Source of the DNA: Progne subis subis
Lineage: Eukaryota > Chordata > Aves > Passeriformes > Hirundinidae
Assembly: GCA_022316685.1 (NCBI GenBank)
Contig: JAKJHU010000666.1
Span: 62,001 to 126,000, forward strand
Direction of reading: 5' to 3'
Length of the DNA stretch: 64,000 nucleotides
Shown: positions 49,010-58,903 of the stretch, one piece after another
How the letters are laid out: every line of letters begins with the position of its first letter
Position numbering within the stretch: the stretch's first letter is position 1
Notes under the pieces: generated by a model
The model's input: only the letters and a program-made list of their open reading frames with translations
Database searches by the model: none
What the model was told of the DNA's origin: nothing
Made by a program: the position numbers and the translations under genes

Positions 49010-49693
49010 TTTTAGCTCAGATTTTGAGTTTCTGTGTCCTCTTTATTGTGAGTGAGAAACTGAAAGGGAAAAAAAAAACCTCACTGGAGGGAAAAAAAAA
49101 AAGCCAAAATGGGAAACAGTTACCATTTCCCACCCCCCAAGGCTGCCGAAAGAAGCATGCTATTAAAGCACTTTGAAGGTTTACTCTGAAAGCAAAAACC
49201 TTCCCCGAAAGAGAAAAAACCCCTTTTCCCTGAGGAACCCCACCTCTGAAAAAGATTTTCCCTTAGAAAACCGAAAGTGGTTCTCACCAAAATTTCAGCG
49301 TTCCTTTCCTTTCTTTCCCAATCACTCCTTTTGCCTGAGACTGACCCTTTTTGGTGCAAAAAGAGCTTCCAGTCTCGGTTCCTAGGGTCATATTTCCAAG
49401 AGCTTGTGGTCACTCTCTCTCTGGGGCAGCTTGCTGGTTGTGGGCCTTGTTTGCAGCACTCTGATGGGTTTTTTGAGTCCAAAGGAGAAAACTACCACCC
49501 TGGCCTGTAGAATCCTATGCTTCCCAGACTCCACAGCGAACACCAAGCCTGACGGGTCTGTGTCTCTGCGTGGGTCAGCTATGTTTCATGACTCATGTAC
49601 CTGTGTGAGATTCCTCAGCTACGTGCTCCCCAAGTGGTTCTTCCAGCTTTCTGGGATCCTTTTGTGGCTTTGAGCCGCACATTGCGCGCCAGT
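49010..49693 (-). other. ERV-C 5' leader and primer-binding site
   Basis: On the element's strand, TGGCGCGCAATGTGCGGCTC follows the 5' LTR after two bases (AC). It resembles a lysine-tRNA primer site with about three changes, so reverse transcription from it would now be poor. The remaining ~660 bases before the matrix ATG are untranslated leader; the open frames on both strands show no domain. Confidence 0.7.
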
Positions 49694-50036
49694 TGTAGTA
49701 TTTCCCCACAAGACTAGATGACCACTGATAGCAAAAGCAAAAGAGTCTGCTCTCTGACTTTGGATGGAATTTTACAGCTTTTATTCTCAAGTCCTGCTCT
49801 GCTTTGCTGGACTGTCCCGATGGTTCACCGATGCCAGAGAGACTTGGCCCCTCCCCTGTCGGGGCCTTTTTCCCCAGGGGACAGGGCCCAGAGGCTCCAC
49901 CCAATAAGGGAGAAGTGGGAGGGGAAGAGTTAGGTTACATTTCAGTGTGGGGATGGGCACTGCTGGGCAGGGATAGATATATGGAAAAAACATTACAAAT
50001 TCGATGAAATATAAACCCAATTAATGCATTACAACA
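49694..50036 (-). repeat. ERV-C 5' LTR
   Basis: A 343-bp copy paired with 46737-47079, with the same TGTTGT...ACTACA ends on the element's strand. Confidence 0.93.
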
Positions 50037-50042
50037 GAGTAG
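50037..50042. repeat. ERV-C target-site duplication, right
   Basis: GAGTAG, identical to 46731-46736. Confidence 0.93.
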
Positions 50043-50462
50043 CATATTAGTTTTCTTAATCTTATGTCATCTTAAATTTTTAAAAATAGTACTTAAAAGA
50101 GAAAACACAAAATTGCTTTTCTCTAAGTATGTATAAGTTTTTGTATGTCTGTCTGTGTCCATGATGACTTTTATAACTGATTTCACAAATTAATTAAAAA
50201 TTTTCATGACCAGATTCAGCAAGGATACAGTTCTGATCTTCTAGATTTAATAATAACATAAACTAAGAAACATTACATGTTGTGAGGAGAAACACTTGTA
50301 AAAAACCTGAATAATCCATCCAAAAATCTTCTTAAGATGAAACATGATTTTTAAGAGTTAAGATTTTAGCTAAGGGTTAGAAGCAATTTATATTGATCAA
50401 GATGTAAGTTAGATCAGTAAATGGTAGGTTAATGATTATTAAATGCCTAAGCTAGAGCTAAC

Positions 50463-50930
50463 TGTTATATTATGAGCTTGTTTATAAAAAAGGGGAGTAA
50501 GCGAACCATCATAAGAACAGATTGAAACCAGTAAGAACAATGGCCAGCACCTGGACTTCATACCAATCAATCATGAAGCCGGGGACCTTGGATTGTGCCA
50601 GAGGGTCACAGAGACCTGATGAAGACTCTCCTGACTTCATCCTTTGAGACCACTGACCCAATTTGAGACCACCGACCCAATTCAAGAGAATTGCACATGT
50701 GCAAAGGACTAATAGCCTCATTTTAATACAGAGCGAGGATAGGAGGTGCTGGGGTTATGCATATTGTATGTATTGTATGTATTGCATGTAAGATCTTGGA
50801 GAATAAATAGAGAGCAAAGAGCCTTGTTCGGGGCGGCCACGCCTTTTGGAAATGACTCCCGTGCTGCCCGCAGGTGAATAAACATACCACTGTCTAACTT
50901 TAACTAGATAGAGGGTCTTTGTCCGTGACA
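50463..50930 (+). mobile_element. Probable solo LTR, plus strand
   Basis: Starting from TGTTATATTATGAGC there is a GC-richer segment with a 20-bp tandem duplication (GAGACCACTGACCCAATTT / GAGACCACCGACCCAATTC, 50646-50685). It then has a (TGTAT)n-like stretch, a polyadenylation signal GAATAAATAG (about 50800), the GC-rich TTCGGGGCGGCCACGCC, a second AATAAA (about 50877), and the end GTCCGTGACA. This is the U3-R-U5 order of avian class II LTRs. No target duplication was found. The left border is uncertain and similarity to LTR DNA may extend to about 50270. Confidence 0.6.
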
Positions 50931-50992
50931 ACGTCGGTTTTTAATGACTCAAAGATGTGTAAGATAATGATATATCAAGATTCCAAGTAATT

Positions 50993-51180
50993 AAAACAAA
51001 CAAACAAACCAAAAACCAAAAACCAAAAAAACAAAAAAAAACCCAAAAAACCCCAAACAAAACAAAACAAAAAAACACCAACACCACCAACAACAAAAAA
51101 ACAAAAACAAAAACAAACCCCACCAAAAAAAACCCAAAAACAAAAACAAAAACACAACTCAACCCCCTTGCAAAAAACAC
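50993..51180. repeat. A/C-rich low-complexity tract
   Basis: About 190 bases, almost only A and C (AAACCAAAAACC, CAAAACAAAACAAAA, CACCAACACCACC). It is the complement type of the T/G tracts at 3443-3604 and 37030-37124, and ends 11 bases before the LTR at 51192. Frames across it are composition artefacts. Confidence 0.9.
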
Positions 51181-51186
51181 AAGTTG

Positions 51187-51191
51187 AAAAG
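51187..51191. repeat. Target-site duplication of solo LTR, left
   Basis: AAAAG directly before TGTTGGAG; repeated at 51794-51798. Confidence 0.8.
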
Positions 51192-51793
51192 TGTTGGAGT
51201 CCAGGGCATTCCTTTGGCTGCCCTGGAGGGTCAGAGACCTGGACAGGGCGGGTCTGGGACCCTGGCACAGAGGCCAGAGGGACATTGGCTTTGATCCCAG
51301 TCCATGGGAAAGGCTTCCTGCACTGTGGCAAGGATTGCAAGCCACAAGTGTGTGAAAGATAGTAGTTTAGCTTATCACAGGGTGAAAAAACAGTAGGTTT
51401 GGGGTTTTAGTATGGAAGTGAATGGGGGCAAGATGGAGGATTTGGGGCGTTGTCTCCTGCTTCTTCTTTCTTCTTCCCTCACTCCATTTTCTGCAGTGAC
51501 GGTGGCACAAAGTAGTTCAAAGAGATTGGGTCAGAGTAGGGATGACCTGTTTAGTATAAGTGATAGGTATTGGCAAATAATGATAAATAAAGAACACGTA
51601 GCAATTAGTATAAAAGATAGCAACAGCCCAGTCCGGGAGGAGTCGCCAGATGCCGGAGCAGCTGCACAGACCTGAGTTGGGCACTGAGAAAATTGTAAGA
51701 TAAGAAACAATAAACAAAGCGCACAGCCTTCAAAATCAGAACCTGAAGACTCCATCTCTTTTTTACGTCTGGCTCAGAGCTTTGCAGAAGACA
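51192..51793 (+). mobile_element. Complete solo LTR with 5-bp target duplication
   Basis: 602 bases from TGTTGGAGTCCAGGGC to CAGAAGACA, with TGT...ACA ends and a 5-bp duplication AAAAG on both sides. It contains a TATA-like AGTATAAAAGATAG (about 51607-51620) and a polyadenylation signal (AACAATAAACAAAG, about 51703-51716), in the right order for U3-R-U5. A 5-bp duplication fits ERVL-type or some other non-class-II integration. No internal retroviral sequence is attached. A partial copy in the opposite orientation is at 1-202. Confidence 0.88.
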
Positions 51794-51798
51794 AAAAG
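51794..51798. repeat. Target-site duplication of solo LTR, right
   Basis: AAAAG directly after ...AGACA, matching 51187-51191. Confidence 0.8.
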
Positions 51799-53534
51799 AC
51801 TCTAAAACCACCTGAATCTCGGAACTAAAAACCAAGAGAAAAGAAACCCACAACCCAAATGAAAATAAAATCAAAAAATAATTCAGAAAAATTACCATAA
51901 GCTTGAAAACAGTCATAGAGGTTAAAATTATTTATGTGATGATGATGATGTATGAATTAAAAAATACAGCCTTTCTAGCATGTACTACAAAACCAGAATT
52001 TTTCTGCCAAACACATGTAATAAGCACATCTGTATGTCATGTACAGAAGAATTCCTTTTCACAACATGAAGATAAAGTTACTTTAGCGTTGTATGTATTA
52101 GTAATATAAACTGCCATGGAATTTGATGAGTCTTTATCATGTTTTTGTTCCACACACTGTGCATTGAAGCAGTCCTCATGGAACTTCAGAACATCCATAG
52201 GATATCCCTTTAAAGCAGGCCAAAGAATGCCCCAAAGCTTTGGAGGAAAAGGCAGACTATGGGATGTTTTAAATGACCACTGGAATAATTCCTCATGAGA
52301 AACAGTGGATATTCTGTGACCTAACTGGATCCACCAACACACAACAGACTGTAGGTGTTGTAATCATCTGCTCCAAATGTTTCCATGATCTTTTAAAACA
52401 CCTCATAAGAAAACATTTAATTCTTCTAAGTTAAAAAAAAAAAAAAAAGTCACATTCATTGCATTTATATGTTTTGCTGTGTCTTTCAGTTTTTCTTCTG
52501 AGTTTGCACAGTGCACTAGGAAACGATTTGTTTGTCATTATCATCACCTGTAAATAAATGACACCTTAAATCCTACTTGAGCTGTAATTTCTTTGATGGA
52601 TATAAATGCTCCAAGGTAGAATCGAACAAAGTATGTTACAGTTTTTTGTCCAGTGATTTATAACAGTCATACAAAATGAAGTTTACACACTATAAATTCC
52701 AACACATGTTTATCTTCTGAAACTCATTTAGTTTCTATGACATGCCAAAACAATTTATCACTTCTACTGTGTTACATTAAAATTGGAATTTACTGTTCAT
52801 TTCTTCTTTTCTCTTTTGCAAACAATGCAACAAGCTCCAAAGTTCAAGTAAAGAATAATGATGCATGAGATATTTAGAGTTTGAAATATAAAAGCCCCAG
52901 AAATAATACTGATGCATGTAAAATAATAATGGAAGATAATAAATTAAAACAATGCTGAAGTCCTTGACAATTTATTAATCAAATATTGTAAGATGACTGA
53001 TTCAAATCCAAATTCAGTTCCTTAAAATTAACTCTGCAAAGCTAAGAAAATAATGTATAGAGGACAGGAAAAGTGCAAATGTCAGCCATGAGTTGGCTGT
53101 AATGCATTACAGAATGTGCTGTATAGATAGTACACTAAATATAGCACAGAGGTAATGATGCAGTGGTAGAGCACACTGACTTGTATTTCTAGTCGAGGTT
53201 GCTTTGACCATGTTATTTTGGAAACTGTACTATCTTTTGTAACCATGGGTCTTAGGATTTAGCCCATACACAGCTACAAAAGGATTAGTTACGGTGGATT
53301 GTGGTGTCTTTACATTATGAAGCACTTTTCATGTGTTTACACACATTTTTTTTTTCCTAAGTAGTAAATTCTGTACTAACAAAGAAGAGTATTAAAAAAG
53401 ACACCCAACAACAGAGAGCTATTCAACTACACGACAATATGAATGGATGAGCAAATTCTGAGGGAAAAGGAAAAAAAAAAAAAAATTACATGTAGTGATA
53501 TTTCAACAGAATAACTTCCTAGCTTCCAGCTAAT

Positions 53535-53580
53535 AGCAGTTCAGAAACCTTTTGAGCAGCAGTTCAGAAACCTTTTGAGC
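53535..53580. repeat. 23-bp perfect tandem duplication
   Basis: Two exact adjacent copies of a unit starting AGCAGTTCAGAAACC and ending TTTTGAGC (53535-53557 and 53558-53580). It is a recent local duplication in noncoding DNA. Confidence 0.95.
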
Positions 53581-54151
53581 AAAGGATGCTGTGTCTGGTT
53601 ATAACCTTAGGTATATTTTATTTTCATGAATGGTTTCCAATGGTTTTAAACTGCTGTAACTTTCTTTCTTCCAGGACTTTCATATTTTTTATTGTGTATT
53701 TTGTGAAGAATCTGCTTTCTTTTTGATCTTGAATTTGGTCAGTCCTTGTTCATTGAAACAGATCATCTGTTGAAAAAGCAAACACTGTTTCCTATTTCTT
53801 ATGTTTCTTTCTTTTCTCCTGTCAATCATTTCTTTTCCAAACTCAAACGTTTAATTTCTCCTTATACAGAAGTTGGCTCTCAATTATCCTTTACTTTTTT
53901 TTTTTTTTTTTCCCCTCCTATTTTCTTTTCTGTGTCAGAAGTACTGTCCACTGTAGTCAAGGATTTTTTAACTCTGCAGAAGTTTAACATTCTACGTATG
54001 AAAACAATGCCACATAAAATAGCTAAAGACTATGTTGCAGTACAAGCATCCAGGCAAATTTAAAGGTGTAAAGTGTAATATTTAGCTTTGATAATTTGTG
54101 ACCATCTACTACAGATATCATACTCTCCAAAAAGGAAATATTTTTCCTATA

Positions 54152-54222
54152 TTAAAAAACAAAAACAAACAAACAAACAAACAAAAAAACCACCAAAAAA
54201 AAACCAAAAAAAACCCACCTAA
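54152..54222. repeat. (CAAA)n / CAAAA-rich low-complexity tract
   Basis: A- and C-only stretch with about five CAAA units followed by CCACCAAAAAAAAACC-type sequence. Confidence 0.88.
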
Positions 54223-54697
54223 AATTATTTCCCTTTGTGCATTGGTTTTTTTTTTTTGTTTTTATATTTGGTCAAAATATTTAAGAAGTGCATTTTCCTA
54301 TTAGTTTGTTCTAATATATGAATCCATTTAACCTCTCCTGCAATCTTATGTGTTTATTGCGCTAATTTTCAGCATAACTCCAGCTTTTTGCTACAGTGTG
54401 GGAGGAGAATTATTGTTCTTGCATTCCTTCTTATGGCAGCTGGCATTCTGGATAGTGCACATTTCTGACTCTGAATTAAGATTATTACTCTAAATTGTTC
54501 CTAGATGATAATGTACTTTCAGCTATAAATAGAATATTTTCAGTTTCATTTCTTCTGTTCAGCATAGGATAAAGAATACATCATATCAATCTGATTTCTC
54601 AAGAGAAGGGAAATCTTATATCAAAGTCTTGGCTCAGACAAGATGAAGAGTTTTACTTAGAAGCAGACCTGATTTGAAGACATTATAAAAAGAGAAA

Positions 54698-55168
54698 GAA
54701 TCACAGAATGGTTTGAGTTGGAAGGAATCTTTAAGACCATGCAGCCCAACTTCTCCACCATGGGCATCTTTCACTTGCCTATTTCTAGTGATCACAACTT
54801 CTCTTGGGAACTTATTCCAGTGTCTCACCACCCTCAGAGTGAAGAAATTCTTCCCAGTATTTTCTACCATCTTTCACTTTAAAGTCATTCCTCCTTGTCC
54901 TGTCCTTGCTGGCCCTTTTAAAAGTCACCCTTCATCTTCATCTTTCACCCCTTTGGCTGCCAGAAATCTGCAATGAAGTCACTAGAGCCTACTCCTCCAG
55001 ACTGAACAAGAAGCTCTTTCTGGAAGCTCTTTCAACCCGTCTTCATGGGAGATATGCTCCAGCTCTCTGACCATGACTCTGGTTATTTTCTGACCATGGC
55101 TGGCCTCTGGACAGTCTCAAACATGTCCATATGTTGTACTGGGGACCTCAGGGCTGGATGCAATTTAA
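54698..55168 (-). mobile_element. CR1 LINE fragment (3' end)
   Basis: The plus strand reads as a reversed CR1 3' end: GAATCACAGAATGGTTTGAG, TTGGAAGGAATCTTTAAG, TTATTCCAGTGTCTCACCAC, GTGAAGAAATTCTTCCCAG, TCCTCCTTGTCCTGTCCTTG, CTTCATGGGAGATATGCTCC and TACTGGGGACCTCAGGGCTG in order. It is decayed, with a small local duplication (GAAGCTCTTTCTGGAAGCTC) near 55010-55030. It is 5'-truncated and has no coding capacity. Confidence 0.93.
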
Positions 55169-57634
55169 TTATTTCATTGTAAATGAATACAATGTGAAAG
55201 TGTTTAATAAAGGCACAGTGGTAAGTTAAAAATATAAAGAAGAAGCCACCCAACAAATATTTGGATTGAACATATTACAAAACTTGCAAGTAGCGATAAA
55301 AAGCTAACTGTATTGCTGCAAATATTTAAGCTATTTTAATTTGCATATAAACAAAACGTAGATTCTTATTTTTAAAAAATAAGGCTAACTTTTAAATTTT
55401 ATCTCACTTTTTTCACTTCATGTTATCTATATTACAAAAAGAAATTTTTATGCTTAAATTCCACTGACATAATATTATCTGTGCTTCCTTCTTTTTGGAC
55501 AGAAGATGCAGTTATGGGTGCTGTATCACTAAGAGCACTTTGCCATATTTATTACAATGCAATCAAAAGTAAGTTAGGAAAATCAAATAAAATCATGTAT
55601 AATAAACATCAACATTTTAATAAATGCTCATTATTATTTAAAAATATTTCACTTATGATTAATAGATTAACTAATTTCCTTAGAATAAAATATGAACATG
55701 CATTTACTTCACGGTATACTCTAAGAACTTGTCTGTCTGAATAAAACTACACAAGTGAAGCCAGACATTATTTACTTTCCTCTTTGCCATGAACTCAAAA
55801 GGCTTAAGGAAAATCAAAGCATCTGAACATCCTCTTCCTGCAAGGGCGTCTTTTCTTATTGCTTTTAAAACCTCATAAACTTTACTTTCAATCCATCATA
55901 TTAATTAGACTTTGGAAGAGAATTTGAAATGTTCTCATGCAAGGACAGAATCCTAAAGGGTAAGATGTCAGAAATATTTTGAATTAACTGCAAAAGTACT
56001 GAGATCAAGAAAAGAAGAAATTTTATGCCAGCATCATGACAGGAAGTACTGCAAATGTGCTTACTTGAAGAAATATTGAGCATCTTTGATGGGAATCTTC
56101 AGGTCAAAATTACAAGAAAAACATATCAAAGAGACGTGCAAGAGAGAAGTGGAAACACAAAATTTGTGACAGATGTAAACATGTTGAGCTGTGCATAGCT
56201 AGTAAGTAAAGGATTCAAGAGCAAAAAGATGGACCTGAAAAGGTATAAAACTACTTGAACCTAAAAAAGAACAAAACTGAGACTGCAGCTCAGAAACATT
56301 GACCATCAGGCCATTTCAAATAGCAACAGAGTGCTACCAACCTACTTGCAATAGTCTCGTCAGCTCCTAAGATGCCTTTTAGGAGGTGATGACATATTAA
56401 AGCTCAGCTTTAGAAATTGTTAGCCTTAGTTTTCTATTATGAAGCTTTGTCCAATAGATACTACCTTGTGGTTTTGTGTTTAGCTAACATAAACATGTTA
56501 AAACTAGACAAAGTTGATGCCCCAGAGAAGGCACTATCCAAAGGGATTTTGCACATTATATTAAATATTTATGAATTCACCTCAGTTAAAAGCATTTTAT
56601 TTAGCATAAATAAATAATTTTAAACTGGGAACCAAATATCCTTTGTTTTAACAAATCTTTAAAAGAACATTTATCATTTGGCAAAAGCCTTTTTCTTTCC
56701 CCTGCTTTCTGGCTCCTTTTTCAAAACAAAGGGAGAGAATAAAAATCATTAAAAATACCAAAGATATTGTGGGGAGAGAAACACAGTGATGTTTGTGGTT
56801 CAAGCTGATTACTGCTGGCCAGCAATAGCACAGCAAACAGAAAGCCACATTAGTGAGGTGTTGAGTCAAAGTTAACATGCTCTGCTGGGAAACATCACAA
56901 ATATGTATAATTAAATATATAAATATTGTGAAAACTTATATTGGAATTAGAGATGTAAATTCCTCTTTCATTGTTTCCATTGATTCAGTATGAGTCATGA
57001 TCTATCTGTGCAAGTCAGATTCTGAAAGGTGAGGAAGTTCCGAGAAGGGATGTCTTTATAAGTTAAATATTGTGGACCTCAAACTGCTAAAAAAATTACC
57101 CAGAAAGAAAGAATAAGCACAAAATTAACTTCATGCAACACAATACAATGTTAAATCACCCTCTCCTCTTTGAATTCCTTTCAGATTGTCATATTATACG
57201 TATTGTAGTTATGCAAAGGAATTAAAAGCTGCTCTTACGGGAGTTATAACAAATCTTTAATCAGGAGCCTCAGCTGAGTTGTTCCTGAAATTATGTGAGA
57301 TAAATATAACATGTCTTTGACATACATTGAGATACACATAAAATGCCAATGAGATCATGCCTTTTATTTCTGATCTTGAAACTGTAATATAATGATTGCA
57401 TATCTGCTACTTTAATTTTTTTGTAAAAGAGTAGGGTTTGTTTTTTTTTCATTTGGAATTTTGCACTAATCTCAATTAAAATACACCAAAGAAATTAAAC
57501 CAGTCTTTTGATATGTTGAAATATTCTACATCCCTGTCCAACAGACCTTAATCTATTGATTTTTTTTAAAGTAAATGGAAAATCAGCAATTTGGTTTGAC
57601 CCTACTACTTGTTAGATGAGATTAAATCACATGT
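55169..57634. other. AT-rich intron sequence before ERV-B
   Basis: No supported feature. A short stretch at 55497-55568 is bounded by AG and GTAAGT but has no recognisable coding match. Confidence 0.45.
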
Positions 57635-58267
57635 TGTTGAGGGTTAAGTTCTCCTGTAGAATTTTTCCCCCCCCGCCCCGTTTAAGTAGGGGCAGTTTAA
57701 GCGGTGCTTAACCTGACAAAAGAAGTTGATCACTTGGTTTTGGGGAAGGGAGGAGGCTCCGGAGAGAGCTGGGGGGTGGCCTCACTTCTCTCAGCTTTCC
57801 CGGGGAGGACGGTCGGACTACGGGTAGCTGCCTGGAGTCCACAGCTAACGGAGGAGTTTGGTCCTGGGAATTCTATCGTCTGTTGGAGCGCCCAGGAATT
57901 CGGAGTTTCTTCGTTACCCTGCTGGATTTTGGGTCAGCCCGGGGTCCAGCCGCTGCGGGTTCTTCGGCACTGCCCACTTTGCCTGCCGGGGCACCCCCTG
58001 CCTGCCTGCTGAGGACAAATCCATCGCTTCCAGCTTGCAGCCATCAGCGACAGACTTTGCCACCGTTTGCCCTCAGGGTTCTTGGTTCTGTTTTACTGTT
58101 ATTATAAGTGCTGTTGTTGTTTGTCTGTCCTGTTATATTTACTAGTAAAGGACTGTTATTCCTTTTCCCTATAGCTCTGACCGAAAGTTTTTTTTAATCT
58201 TCTAAATTATAATAACCCAGAGGCTTGCCTCTCCTTCGCAGACAACTGTCTTTTTCAAACCAAGACA
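57635..58267 (+). repeat. ERV-B 5' LTR
   Basis: 633 bases from TGTTGAGGGTTAAG to TTTCAAACCAAGACA. Unrelated over most of its length to the ERV-A LTR, but the last dozen bases (CAAACCAAGACA versus CAAACCAGGACA) agree. A likely polyadenylation-type signal is AGTAAA near 58143; no classical AATAAA was seen. Confidence 0.94.
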
Positions 58268-58272
58268 GAATT

Positions 58273-58290
58273 TGGCGCCCAATTCGTGGG
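58273..58290 (+). promoter_or_regulatory. ERV-B primer-binding site, lysine-tRNA-like
   Basis: TGGCGCCCAATTCGTGGG follows the 5' LTR after five bases (GAATT). Its first ten bases equal those of ERV-A's site and of lysine-tRNA sites; the 3' half differs. Unlike ERV-A it contains no ATG. Confidence 0.8.
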
Positions 58291-58359
58291 GCTCGAGGGG
58301 CATTGAGAGAAAAAGGAATAACAGTTCTTAAGTGCCTACATTGTTGCGTACTGGGCATC

Positions 58360-58887
58360 ATGTGGTCTGCCTTTGTCTGGTTCGGGTGGCATGTGGGTGT
58401 GGCCGTATTTCTCCCATTTGCAGGGCCTTTTCTAAACATGGGCCCTGTAACTAAGGTTGCTGTGGCTGTCATCCAGTTTGCTATATGGGTTAATGAAGTG
58501 AGGAAATCGTGGATTTTTAATTTTCTCTGGAAGGCAGGCACATGGATTCAGGGCTACCATACACTGACTGTGTGTTTTTGGAGTTACTTTAACAACGGTA
58601 CATACTGTGAGGAAATGACACCTTTTCCCAACCCTTCACCCAGCTTTTTGGGCCTACCCCACCAGTCTTTGAAGGGTTCAAATCTCTGAATGTTAATGAC
58701 ATCATACAGTGGCTGGTGTTGCTGGTATGCCTGTTCTGTGTAGCATTTAGAGATAAGGGGAGACTGGACTGGGTAACCACCCTGATACCTCCCCTAGAGA
58801 ATAAGGATACTGCCCCACAGCCTGACCCTGCCCCACAGCCTGACCCTGCCCCACAGCCTGCCTCAGGAATAACCACCCAGATTTGGT
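58360..58887 (+). pseudogene. ERV-B hydrophobic N-terminal module of Gag (frameshifted)
   Basis: The first ATG after the primer site (58360) opens a frame to 58689 with membrane-like stretches (WSAFVWFGWHVGVAVFLPF, TKVAVAVIQFAIWV) and the block CFWSYFNNGTYC. Homology to ERV-A then continues in another frame (SLNVNDIIQWLVLLVCLFCV, about 58681-58742), which stops at a TGA at 58885-58887, while gag proper continues in the third frame. So at least two indels separate the parts relative to ERV-A, where the module and gag are one frame. An 18-bp coding repeat (about 58811-58864, PQPDPA type) sits near the second shift. If these are not breaks, the parts would be separate small membrane proteins; ERV-A argues against that. 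Confidence 0.7.
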
Positions 58888-58903
58888 GAAGGAGATAGGT
58901 GAG

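Larger units (their letters stand above)
46737..50036 (-). mobile_element. ERV-C: old ERVK-type deletion derivative (gag remnants plus integrase tail)
   Basis: A 3.3-kb element on the minus strand with two 343-bp LTRs, a perfect 6-bp target duplication (GAGTAG), a degraded lysine-tRNA-like primer site, gag remnants and only the C-terminal tail of integrase. Protease, RT, RNase H, most of integrase and env are missing, so it is an internally deleted, non-autonomous copy. The LTRs differ at many positions (roughly a tenth, by eye), so it is much older than ERV-A and ERV-B. The gag frames carry stops and shifts. Its LTR family is also seen at 8161-8578. Confidence 0.93.
51799..54697. other. AT-rich intron sequence
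   Basis: No exon or repeat family recognised. It contains a 23-bp tandem duplication, short A/T runs, and a CAAA-rich stretch, listed separately. Confidence 0.45.

Noticed and set aside
55481..55744. Exon-like stretch bounded by AG and GTAAGT
   Set aside because: No match to the next PLPPR1 segment or any protein I know; AT-rich with frequent stops nearby.
57704..58145. Three overlapping frames (74-102 codons) in the ERV-B LTRs
   Set aside because: They are in LTR sequence, recur in the 3' LTR with a shift, and show no domain.
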